Of a DNA stretch of 64,000 nucleotides, positions 19,073 through 26,416 are shown one piece after another. The translations under genes and the position numbers were made by a program. The first letter of the stretch is position 1. Every line of letters begins with the position of its first letter. The notes under the pieces are model-generated. The model did no database searches, was not told the DNA's origin, and saw only the letters and a list, made by a program, of their open reading frames with translations. This DNA comes from Sporosarcina sp. P33 (GTDB lineage: Bacteria > Bacillota > Bacilli > Bacillales_A > Planococcaceae), in the NCBI RefSeq assembly GCF_002077155.1, contig NZ_CP015027.1:3016501-3080500 (forward strand). The letters run 5' to 3'.

Positions 19073-19999
19073 TTAGTATAACTGAAAACGATTTAAAAAT
19101 CTTTGCACGGTCTGTAAATATTCTTCTGGGTTGTCATTATATGATTTGGCATGTGCACCTTTTGCGAAAAGTTTCATCATTTTATCGCCTTCTTTCAGAT
19201 CATACAGCTCTTCCGTCATATGCGGCAAAATGAACGTGTCTTCCATACTGTGTATGAACAATACCGGTTTGTCGATGAATTTCATAACTTCACGCGGTGA
19301 AACTGCCGCAGACGTGTAGCCATCCCGAATTTTTAAAAATAAGTTGGCGATCCGCAAGCTCATGGACGTCTTAAAAGGAAGTTCTGTCCGAATAATATGC
19401 AAGAGCTGCTCAGAAAAATCAGAGAAAGGACAGTCAGAAATATAGAAATCTGCTTCATCCTCATACGTGCCGGCGTACAGCAGCGTCGTCGCAGCTCCCA
19501 TTGATTCTCCATGAATTCCGATTAACGCACGTTTGCCCACGCGTTTACGGACAGCTGAAACCACTTCTTTCAAGTCCATTTTTTCATAAAATCCGAAACT
19601 TGTCGTCTTGCCGCCGGAATCACCATGGCGCCGATGGTCAAAAATTACAGAATTAAATCCCAGCTTTTCAAACAATCGGGCATATTTTATGGAATTTACT
19701 TTGTTTTCAGTCACGCCGTGGCAAATAACGACAGTGCGTGTCGTATCCAAAGGCCGAAGGAAAATCGCACGCAAGTTGTAGCCATTAGGCGAAGGAATCC
19801 AAATATCATCTTTTCTTACGGTTTCAAACCATTGCCGGTCAAAGCGTTTTGCAATCATTTCACGCTGTAAAATGAATTCGGAATCCTTCGTTTTCAGGTA
19901 CATCAGTCGGTTCGTTACGACAATACCGAAGATGGTAAGAAACGCCGTTACTACACTGGATGCAATTCCGGCGACATACATCACTCTACGTTTCAACAA
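19073..19999 (-). CDS. yqkD: YqkD-like membrane-anchored alpha/beta hydrolase
   Basis: 308 residues. An N-terminal membrane helix (about 5-30) is followed by an alpha/beta hydrolase fold. VICHGVTEN is the oxyanion-hole region. DHRRHGDSGGKTTSFGFYEK is nearly identical in B. subtilis YqkD. The nucleophile is S166 in GIHGESMGA. The acid is probably in HSMEDTFI and the histidine in KGAHAKSY. The active domain probably faces outward. The substrate is unknown. It lies 15 bp after the HMG-CoA lyase gene on the same strand, so the two may be co-transcribed. Confidence 0.85.
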   Translation of the reverse strand: MLKRRVMYVAGIASSVVTAFLTIFGIVVTNRLMYLKTKDSEFILQREMIAKRFDRQWFETVRKDDIWIPSPNGYNLRAIFLRPLDTTRTVVICHGVTENKVNSIKYARLFEKLGFNSVIFDHRRHGDSGGKTTSFGFYEKMDLKEVVSAVRKRVGKRALIGIHGESMGAATTLLYAGTYEDEADFYISDCPFSDFSEQLLHIIRTELPFKTSMSLRIANLFLKIRDGYTSAAVSPREVMKFIDKPVLFIHSMEDTFILPHMTEELYDLKEGDKMMKLFAKGAHAKSYNDNPEEYLQTVQRFLNRFQLY

Positions 20000-20014
20000 T
20001 ATTCTCCTTTCCGT

Positions 20015-20914
20015 TTAATGATTTCTTTTGTACAGATTATACATAGCAGTCTCAATAGGACGTGATAAATACGGTGCTACTGTATCCACCGCGGCACAAA
20101 TCTTCTCTCTGTCAATACCTGTTTCAATTTCCAGTGAATCCAGCAAATATAAAACGTCTTCTGTTGCGACATTACCCGTAGCCCCGGGAGCGAAAGGACA
20201 CCCGCCCAGTCCGCCAGCGGATGTGTCAAAACGGTCGACACCTGCCTGCAAGGAAGCATAAATATTCGCCAAGCCTAATTTTCGCGTATCATGGAAGTGA
20301 GCTGTAATCAGTATGTCCGGAAATTGCTCTTTCAGTGCAAGGAATAAAGAATAACTGGCCGACGGATTCGCCATGCCATCTGTATCTGCAACGCTTAATT
20401 CGTCGACACCCATTCTTACAAACTGCTGACACAGTGCCATAGTCTGTGCAGGAGGAATGAACCCCTCATAAGGACAGTGAAAAGCGGTCGAAATACAGGC
20501 TCTGACAAAATGACCGTCTTCTTTTGCCTGTGTAATAATGGGCTGCAATAATTCCATACTCTCCGCAGTAGATCGGTTAATATTATGCCTGTTGAATGTA
20601 TCGCTTACTCCCACAAAGACGGCGATACTTTCTGCGCCGGCTTCAAGGGCATTTTCTGCGCCGCGTGCATTCGGTGTCAGGACGAGTTGTCTGCCTAGTT
20701 TCTTTACTCGATGTACTATCTCTGATGCATCTGCCATTTGGGGGACCCATTTAGGAGAGACAAAAGACGTGATCTCCATCTCTTTGATTCCTGCATTTTG
20801 CAAAGCGTGAATAAAAGCTAGTTTTTGATCTGTCGGGATACTATTATTTTCATTTTGCAAACCATCGCGCGGTCCAACCTCGATTAGTGTCACGTTTTTT
20901 GGTAGACTAAACAT
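20015..20914 (-). CDS. mvaB: Hydroxymethylglutaryl-CoA lyase
   Basis: 299 residues. The TIM-barrel lyase cleaves HMG-CoA to acetyl-CoA and acetoacetate, the last step of leucine degradation. LIEVGPRDGLQNE near the N-terminus holds the metal and acid/base residues. HFHDTRKLG supplies metal-binding histidines. GGLGGCPFAPGATGN is the HMGL active-site loop with its catalytic cysteine. The start is the second ATG (20914), 8 bp after GGGAGG; the first ATG almost touches that site. No other leucine-degradation gene is nearby, so its pathway role is inferred from family alone. Confidence 0.92.
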   Translation of the reverse strand: MFSLPKNVTLIEVGPRDGLQNENNSIPTDQKLAFIHALQNAGIKEMEITSFVSPKWVPQMADASEIVHRVKKLGRQLVLTPNARGAENALEAGAESIAVFVGVSDTFNRHNINRSTAESMELLQPIITQAKEDGHFVRACISTAFHCPYEGFIPPAQTMALCQQFVRMGVDELSVADTDGMANPSASYSLFLALKEQFPDILITAHFHDTRKLGLANIYASLQAGVDRFDTSAGGLGGCPFAPGATGNVATEDVLYLLDSLEIETGIDREKICAAVDTVAPYLSRPIETAMYNLYKRNH

Positions 20915-21038
20915 ACACATACCTCCCTTCTTCTATTGTACGTAATTACAGAGAATAAGGGCAATGCAAACCCCTTGCTATTTTTTGAAAAAAATCGAAA
21001 AGCACAACAATTCTAGTAAACAGAAAGCAGTGATTGTA

Positions 21039-21296
21039 ATGTCCAAAAAATTACGGAAGCCAGCTATAAAGCAGCAAGAAAAATCTGCAGATAACTCCGC
21101 TTCATCTCTTTCAGATATAGTTAGCGATGATATGCTCGCTAAATTAAAGGAAATGAAGCAAGAAATGAAAGCTATAGAAGAAACAAAAAAAGAACAGGAA
21201 AAAGTACAGCGGATTCAAGAACGTAAAGAAAGAGAGAAAAATAAAAGCTTTGAAGAATTGCTTGAGGAATATGGAGATCAGGGAACAAAATATTAA
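21039..21296 (+). CDS. yqkE: YqkE-like coiled-coil protein (DUF3886)
   Basis: 85 residues, highly charged and predicted helical. The C-terminal pattern ERKEREKNKSFEELLEEYG is the DUF3886 signature of B. subtilis YqkE. In B. subtilis yqkE adjoins yqkD; here a hydroxymethylglutaryl-CoA lyase gene lies between the homologues and the strand is opposite. I chose ATG 21039 (MSKKLRKP) from homology. The upstream ribosome-binding site is weak, and a 25-residue in-frame extension to 20964 is possible. Function unknown. Confidence 0.75.
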   Translation: MSKKLRKPAIKQQEKSADNSASSLSDIVSDDMLAKLKEMKQEMKAIEETKKEQEKVQRIQERKEREKNKSFEELLEEYGDQGTKY

Positions 21297-21378
21297 AAAC
21301 TGATAATACAGGCAGCAGTTTTGCCGTGCGGAATACTTTGATGTGCTACTTATTACGCTCAATTGAGGAGGAGAAAAT

Positions 21379-21801
21379 ATGATTTTTTTGTATATTGCCT
21401 ATCGCAACAGACAGGATATACAGGAAGAACAGTTCAATCAATCTCTCAAACGTGTCCATTCAGCGCCGATTGAGCACCCGATTGTTCAATGGATCCGGGA
21501 AAATCTGACGCCGATTTCTGCAAATGGCAATGTAACATACTTTGATTTCCCAAAAGAGAAGGCAGAAAGACTTTACAGCAAGTTATCAGATGCTCATGCA
21601 GAAAAATCAAAAGACTCACCAAGGCCATGGAAGTACTTGCCGATACCGGACGAGCAAAATTATCCTTATCCAATTGCTCATTACGAGAAAGAATATGGTG
21701 TGATCTATTATGATACACTGTACAAATACATAACGGCGCTCGGCATAATTTTACAAATCTTTGATTTTACTGCCAATCAGCTGATTGTGTATATTCAATA
21801 A
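21379..21801 (+). CDS. Unrecognised 140-residue protein upstream of an RsbR paralogue
   Basis: I do not recognise this family. The ORF has an excellent GAGGAGGAG site before its ATG and normal codon use, so it is very likely real. The sequence is tyrosine- and proline-rich in the middle (RPWKYLPIPDEQNYPYPIAHYEKEYG) and ends in a hydrophobic stretch (YITALGIILQIFDF). There is no signal peptide, and cysteine is absent. It lies 30 bp before the STAS-domain gene at 21832, which has its own strong ribosome-binding site, so the pair is likely one transcript. It may act with the stressosome-type protein; this is inference from position only. Confidence 0.65.
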   Translation: MIFLYIAYRNRQDIQEEQFNQSLKRVHSAPIEHPIVQWIRENLTPISANGNVTYFDFPKEKAERLYSKLSDAHAEKSKDSPRPWKYLPIPDEQNYPYPIAHYEKEYGVIYYDTLYKYITALGIILQIFDFTANQLIVYIQ

Positions 21802-21831
21802 GAAGTACTGAAGTATTCAGGAGGACAAAAG

Positions 21832-22701
21832 ATGAGGCAGCTTGACAGTAAGCTTTATGAATATTTACTAGATAAATCCCCGGAAATCACAAATGAGTGG
21901 CTGGCGATGAGGGCGGTTGAAAACGACTCCATATACTCTCTTGATGCCGATTCGCGGACTGTAGAAACACTTCGTGAACAGAATGAACTGACAAATTTGA
22001 CAGTTACCAGCAGCTTGCTCGGCAATCCGGATGTATTTGCGGCAAATAAAAAGAAGTGGGCTGCAGTAGTCGCCCTCAGCAGAGTCAACAGCAACACACC
22101 TGTTGAAGATGTGATTGACGCATTAAGCAAAGTCCGCTTAACGCATTGGCGCTTCATAAAAGAGTTTTATACACTTCATGAAGACGAAATTACGATGAAA
22201 GATTATATGCGCTGGAGTGACACATTAAGTAATGCTTTTGACGAAATTTATGTAAGCTTTGCGGAAACTTATAATCAATACATGAACAGCAAGTTTGCTA
22301 TACAGCAAAGCCTGATCAATGAGTTGAGCGCACCTGTTATTAAAATTACGGATAAGATCGGAATCGTGCCTTTAGTGGGGGATATGGATGTGCTACGCGC
22401 GCGGATTATGCTGGAAAGTATTCCAAAAAGGAGTTTGGAATTAGATATTGAGCATGTATTCCTTGATTTGTCCGGGGTGACAGTAATTGACACGTTGGTG
22501 GCCCAGAAGATTTTTCAAATCACACAGGTCCTTTCTTTATTAGGCACACGAACTACAATTACAGGGATTCGGCCAGAAATTGCCCATGCTTCTACAGAGC
22601 TTGGCCTGGATTTCACGAATGTTCAAACGTTCAGTTCGCTGGAAATGGCATTTTCAGATGTATTTTCAATAGGGAAAATTAAAGACCCGGCCTCTTCTTA
22701 A
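21832..22701 (+). CDS. RsbR-family stressosome/STAS-domain protein
   Basis: 289 residues. The N-terminal helical sensor half (about 1-150) resembles the RsbRD-type input domain and has no obvious haem-binding histidine pair. The C-terminal STAS domain (about 165-275) contains DLSGVTVIDTLVA, placing the conserved phosphorylatable threonine at T221. A second conserved threonine lies at T241 or T242, followed by TGIRPEIA, which is characteristic of RsbR proteins. In B. subtilis RsbR paralogues form stressosomes with RsbS and are phosphorylated by RsbT to release sigma-B activity. No rsbS, rsbT or sigB is in the window, so this is an orphan paralogue like RsbRB, RsbRC and RsbRD. Confidence 0.85.
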   Translation: MRQLDSKLYEYLLDKSPEITNEWLAMRAVENDSIYSLDADSRTVETLREQNELTNLTVTSSLLGNPDVFAANKKKWAAVVALSRVNSNTPVEDVIDALSKVRLTHWRFIKEFYTLHEDEITMKDYMRWSDTLSNAFDEIYVSFAETYNQYMNSKFAIQQSLINELSAPVIKITDKIGIVPLVGDMDVLRARIMLESIPKRSLELDIEHVFLDLSGVTVIDTLVAQKIFQITQVLSLLGTRTTITGIRPEIAHASTELGLDFTNVQTFSSLEMAFSDVFSIGKIKDPASS

Positions 22702-22727
22702 CAGAAGCGGCTGGGTCTATTTTTTTA
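22683..22727. terminator. Bidirectional terminator between the RsbR-like gene and serC
   Basis: AGACCCGGC.TCTTCT pairs with AGAAG.GGCTGGGTCT and is followed by a T run. It lies between convergent genes. Confidence 0.85.
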
Positions 22728-23819
22728 TTGATGTTTTTTCTGGAAGTCAAGCATGAATTGCTGTAATGCCCGGCAGGCTTCATACGGCACTGCGTTATAA
22801 ACTGATGCCCGGCATCCGCCGACAGAACGGTGGCCGTTTAATCCGACGAATCCAGCTTCCTTTGCTTCCTGCAAGAATTGCTTTTCCAATTCTTCATCTG
22901 CTACGCGGAATGTGATGTTCATAAGTGAACGACTGCTTTTTTCAGCGTGTCCTGTATAAAAATCATTGCTGTTATCGATTACGTCATAGATCAGATTTGC
23001 TTTTTCTTCATTTCGTTTTGCAATTTGCTCCAGTCCGCCCTGCTGCTCCATCCAGCCCAATACTTCGCCCAGCATATAAATTCCGAAAGACGGCGGTGTA
23101 TTGTATAAAGAATTGTTAGACGCATGCGTGCTGTATTTTAAGATGGCCGGAATTCCGCTGTTGGCATCCTCCAGCAGATCTTTGCGAATGACAGCAACTG
23201 TAACACCTGATGGACCAAGGTTTTTCTGAGCCCCGGCATAAATCATACCAAATTTACTGACGTCAAGAGGTCGGGACAAAATATCGCTGGACATATCAGC
23301 AATCAACGGAACATTGCCGATAGACGGGAACTCATGGAACTGTGTGCCGAAAATGGTATTGTTGGATGTAATATGAACATAAGCATCCGTTTCGTTGTAT
23401 TTGATTTCCTCGGCGGATGGAACATGGTTATAGTTTGTATCTTTTGTGGAAGCTGCTTCGTATACATCACCGATTGTCTTTGCTTCTTTTAATGCTTTAT
23501 CTGACCAGGCACCAGACATGATATAGCCGGCCTTTTTTCCTTCAGGCAGGAAGTTCATTGGGACCATGGCAAATTGGAGACTTGCCCCGCCCTGTAAAAA
23601 TAGGACTTCATAGTTTTCAGGAATGGAGAATAAAGAACGTAAACGCTGAATTGCTTGATTATGTACTTCCTCATATGTTGCACTGCGGTGACTCATTTCC
23701 ATAATGGACATCCCGGATTTTTTAAAATTCACAAGTTCAGCTTGTGCTTTGTCCAGTACTTCTCTTGGAAGAGCGGATGGACCCGCATTAAAATTATAGA
23801 CAGCCTTTTGACTATTCAA
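22725..23819 (-). CDS. serC: Phosphoserine aminotransferase
   Basis: 364 residues. SerC makes phosphoserine from 3-phosphohydroxypyruvate and glutamate (serine and PLP pathways). FNAGPSALP opens the family, MSIMEMSHRS follows, and the PLP-linked lysine is K199 in YAGAQKNLGPSG. NGHRSVGGCRAS closes the active site. The start is uncertain: there is no ATG. GTG 23828 abuts the AAGGAG site, while TTG 23822 and TTG 23819 are 5 and 8 bases from it. I chose TTG 23819, which gives MNSQKAVYNFNAG. serA is not adjacent. Confidence 0.95.
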   Translation of the reverse strand: MNSQKAVYNFNAGPSALPREVLDKAQAELVNFKKSGMSIMEMSHRSATYEEVHNQAIQRLRSLFSIPENYEVLFLQGGASLQFAMVPMNFLPEGKKAGYIMSGAWSDKALKEAKTIGDVYEAASTKDTNYNHVPSAEEIKYNETDAYVHITSNNTIFGTQFHEFPSIGNVPLIADMSSDILSRPLDVSKFGMIYAGAQKNLGPSGVTVAVIRKDLLEDANSGIPAILKYSTHASNNSLYNTPPSFGIYMLGEVLGWMEQQGGLEQIAKRNEEKANLIYDVIDNSNDFYTGHAEKSSRSLMNITFRVADEELEKQFLQEAKEAGFVGLNGHRSVGGCRASVYNAVPYEACRALQQFMLDFQKKHQ

Positions 23820-24035
23820 CAAAATCACTCCTTCATTAATTTACAACCCTAAAGTAAAGTATATATGAAAAACAGAGCGTGTGGAATAGTTATCTGCCGA
23901 ATATCTGCAAAGAACCGCTTCGATTTGTCTTGCCGTCTAGTTTGCTGAATTGTAAAGATGGGTACAATGTAAGCAAGTACAGTCTACATAATGAAATATT
24001 TCCGATGAGTAAAAGAAGGAACGGGGGCATAGATA

Positions 24036-24878
24036 TTGAAAACAGACGGACGCAGAAAAAGTACAAATGTGGAAGACCGCAGAGGCAGAAGCAGAGGAGG
24101 GGGAGCGATTGCTTTAGGCGGCGGAGGCCTTGGCATCGTAGGTATTATTCTTTTTCTGCTGTTAGGAGGTAACCCCGGAGACCTTTTGGACAGCAGCCCG
24201 GCAGCTCCTGATGAGCCATACGTCGAAACAGCACAGGATAAAGAGCTGGCGGATTTTGTGTCAGTTGTATTGGCGGATACTGAAGATATTTGGTCAGAGC
24301 TGTTTGCGCGCGAAGGACTGCAATATGAGAATCCCACGCTCGTGCTTTATTCTGGACAAGTACAGACTGCCTGTGGATTTGGAAGCGCAGCTGCCGGCCC
24401 ATTCTACTGTCCCGGAGATCAGAAATTGTATATTGACTTAGCATTTTACAATGAATTGCAAAATTCATTTAAAGCGCCGGGTGATTTTGCAATGGCTTAT
24501 GTCGTTGCACATGAGGTGGGGCACCACGTGCAGACATTGCTGGGAATTTCAGAGCAAGTGATGCCATTACGCCAAAAAATGAGCGAAGAAGAATTCAATA
24601 AATATTTGGTGAGATTTGAATTGCAGGCAGATTATTTTGCGGGCGTATGGGCACATCATGCGCAAGGGCGCGGATATTTGGAACAGGGTGATTTACAGGA
24701 GGCTATTACAGCAGCAAGTGCCGTAGGAGATGATACGATTCAAAAACGTGCAAGGGGATATGTAGTGCCCGAAAGTTTTACGCACGGCACGGCAAAACAA
24801 CGCATGTACTGGTTTGAGCACGGATTTGAACTGGGTACGATTAAAGGCGGAGACACATTTAATCAGACCGAAAAATAA
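24036..24878 (+). CDS. ypfJ: YpfJ-type neutral zinc metallopeptidase, membrane-anchored
   Basis: 280 residues (PF04228). A basic N-terminus rich in arginine and glycine precedes one membrane helix (about 25-43). The zinc-binding HEVGHH motif is at 159-164, with an FELQADYFAG motif about 40 residues later providing a further ligand. The catalytic domain probably lies outside the membrane. The physiological substrate is unknown. The start is TTG 24036, with a GGGGG-containing site 9 bp upstream. The gene is monocistronic. Confidence 0.88.
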   Translation: MKTDGRRKSTNVEDRRGRSRGGGAIALGGGGLGIVGIILFLLLGGNPGDLLDSSPAAPDEPYVETAQDKELADFVSVVLADTEDIWSELFAREGLQYENPTLVLYSGQVQTACGFGSAAAGPFYCPGDQKLYIDLAFYNELQNSFKAPGDFAMAYVVAHEVGHHVQTLLGISEQVMPLRQKMSEEEFNKYLVRFELQADYFAGVWAHHAQGRGYLEQGDLQEAITAASAVGDDTIQKRARGYVVPESFTHGTAKQRMYWFEHGFELGTIKGGDTFNQTEK

Positions 24879-24928
24879 AACAGCACCCGTCATTCATGCA
24901 GAAAGAATGACAGGTGCTGTCTTTTTAT
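24879..24928. terminator. Intrinsic terminator after ypfJ
   Basis: CAGCACC.GTCATTC pairs with GAATGAC.GGTGCTG and is followed by CTTTTTATTT, with A residues on the other side. Confidence 0.88.
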
Positions 24929-25002
24929 TTTGTTGCGTGATGTGATTTATGCTTTTCATTGCGAAGCCGTTTAGTATTCTCTCACATAAGCAGGGAAATA
25001 CT

Positions 25003-25800
25003 TCACTCTTCATTCCATCGGATCCGACCAGGGTGAGTATAGACATTAAAAGACTTGCCGCGAATGAAACCGACAGTTGTAATGCCAAGGTCATCCGCTA
25101 AAGACAGGGCCAGCTCGGTCGGTGCAGATTTAGATAATACGATTTCACAGCCGATCTTCGCGACTTTCAATAAAATTTCAGAAGAGATTCGCCCGCTGAA
25201 CACAATAATTTTATCGCGAACGGAAATATCGTTTTTCAAACAATGGCCATAAATTTTATCCAGTGCATTATGCCGGCCGATGTCCATGCGAGACAGCAGC
25301 AGCTGATCAGGCGCACATAATGCTGCATTGTGGACACCGCCAGTATGGCGGAACATGTCTGCCTGTTCTTCCATTTCATTCATCCGTGAAAATATTTGAG
25401 CAGGTGTAAGATGAACCGAAACGCTGTCCATTTTTTTTGCGGTTAATGCATCACTTGCGAAAATGAATCCTTGTCTGCTCATGCCGCAGCACGATGTAAT
25501 ATAACGCTTGTTCTGCAATTGTTCAAAGAAAGGATAAACTTTTTCCGTTTCGATATGAATAAAGCCATTTTTGAGATCCAATCGGATATCTTTAATGTGC
25601 GCCCATTTCGGTACGACACCTTCTGAGGCAAGAAAGCCGACTGTCATATCTTCAATGTATTCAGGCGTACAGACGATTGTTGCAAATTCTTTTCCATTCA
25701 GCTTTATAGTGATCGCATATTCTATTGCCACACGGTCATCTTTTTTCAAAATTTCGCCGTCCTGAAAACGAATAATAGAACGTTGCTGCTGCAGCTCCAT
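25003..25800 (-). CDS. fdhD: Formate dehydrogenase sulfurtransferase FdhD
   Basis: 265 residues. FdhD passes sulfur from a cysteine desulfurase to the molybdenum centre of formate dehydrogenase. The signature SCCGMSRQG holds the sulfur-carrying cysteines. RHTGGVHNAA, DIGRHNALDK, SGRISSE and SKSAPT are conserved. The start is ATG 25800 behind GGGAGG; an in-frame TTG at 25818 would include the ribosome-binding site itself. It lies 14 bp after the MpsC-family gene and diverges from its probable client fdhA. Confidence 0.95.
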   Translation of the reverse strand: MELQQQRSIIRFQDGEILKKDDRVAIEYAITIKLNGKEFATIVCTPEYIEDMTVGFLASEGVVPKWAHIKDIRLDLKNGFIHIETEKVYPFFEQLQNKRYITSCCGMSRQGFIFASDALTAKKMDSVSVHLTPAQIFSRMNEMEEQADMFRHTGGVHNAALCAPDQLLLSRMDIGRHNALDKIYGHCLKNDISVRDKIIVFSGRISSEILLKVAKIGCEIVLSKSAPTELALSLADDLGITTVGFIRGKSFNVYTHPGRIRWNEE

Positions 25801-25814
25801 GATGCTGCCTCCCT

Positions 25815-26156
25815 TCAATCAATCGAACGATCGAATAAAAAAACCGATACCGCTATGTCATCGTCAATTTTAAAATCGCTGAATAAGTGCAGAAACTTCG
25901 CATCGACAAGTTCTTCCAGGCCTGCGGGCGGTTCTTTATCATAAACAGCCTGAATCATGCTCGTGCGCGCGCGGTGCACCATCTCTTTGCCGTCCTCAGT
26001 GCCAGCAATAAACTTTTCAGTCGGTGTCAAATTGCCGTACAGGGTAGACACCGCCATATTATCAATAAATACCGTATGAATACGCTCTGGTCCTTTACCG
26101 AATAGATCTTTGCGCAGTCTCCGGATCACATCATTAAACTCATGAATTTTTTTCAT
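25815..26156 (-). CDS. DUF2294 / MpsC-family protein
   Basis: 113 residues matching the DUF2294 pattern (RKDLFGKGPERIHTVFIDNMAVSTLYGNLTPTE ... VHRART). PF10057 has been renamed after MpsC, part of the Staphylococcus aureus MpsABC membrane-potential or bicarbonate system, but mpsA and mpsB are not seen here. The protein is soluble. It is the first gene of a two-gene unit with fdhD, opposite fdhA, which hints at a role tied to formate or bicarbonate handling. That link is inference. Confidence 0.75.
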   Translation of the reverse strand: MKKIHEFNDVIRRLRKDLFGKGPERIHTVFIDNMAVSTLYGNLTPTEKFIAGTEDGKEMVHRARTSMIQAVYDKEPPAGLEELVDAKFLHLFSDFKIDDDIAVSVFLFDRSID

Positions 26157-26295
26157 AGGACACTTCCTTACTCTTATTGGCAGAATAGTCTAATTTCTCG
26201 TCATTAGGCATTGTATAATGTGCTCTATTACTTTATACTAAATACAGAATTGATGAAACTCCAGTATGCGATTGCCGGGGGTTCATCAGCCTACT

Positions 26296-26304
26296 TGATA
26301 TAAT
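26296..26304 (+). promoter_or_regulatory. Extended -10 promoter of fdhA
   Basis: TGATATAAT, an extended -10, lies 113 bp before the fdhA ATG. A second perfect TATAAT occurs at 26213-26218. No regulator site was recognised. Which element is used is unknown. Confidence 0.45.
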
Positions 26305-26347
26305 AAGTATGGATTGGTTCTTTAGCAAGTCCTGTTAAGAAACTATT

Positions 26348-26388
26348 CCACCATAAAAATTACCGCACTGACGGTTTTTTTATGGTGG
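26348..26388 (+). terminator. Terminator-like hairpin in the fdhA leader
   Basis: CCACCATAAAAA (26348-26359) pairs with TTTTTATGGTGG ending at 26388, and an inner ACCG/CGGT extends the stem. A T-rich ATTTTTATTT follows. It stands between the likely promoter and the fdhA ribosome-binding site, so it could attenuate transcription or block read-through from upstream. Confidence 0.6.
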
Positions 26389-26416
26389 ATTTTTATTTGA
26401 GAAGGAGGGCGCCTGT

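Noticed and set aside
26157..26416. Molybdenum-cofactor riboswitch upstream of fdhA
   Set aside because: Hairpins exist, but I could not match the conserved Moco motif. It is reported only as a leader hairpin.
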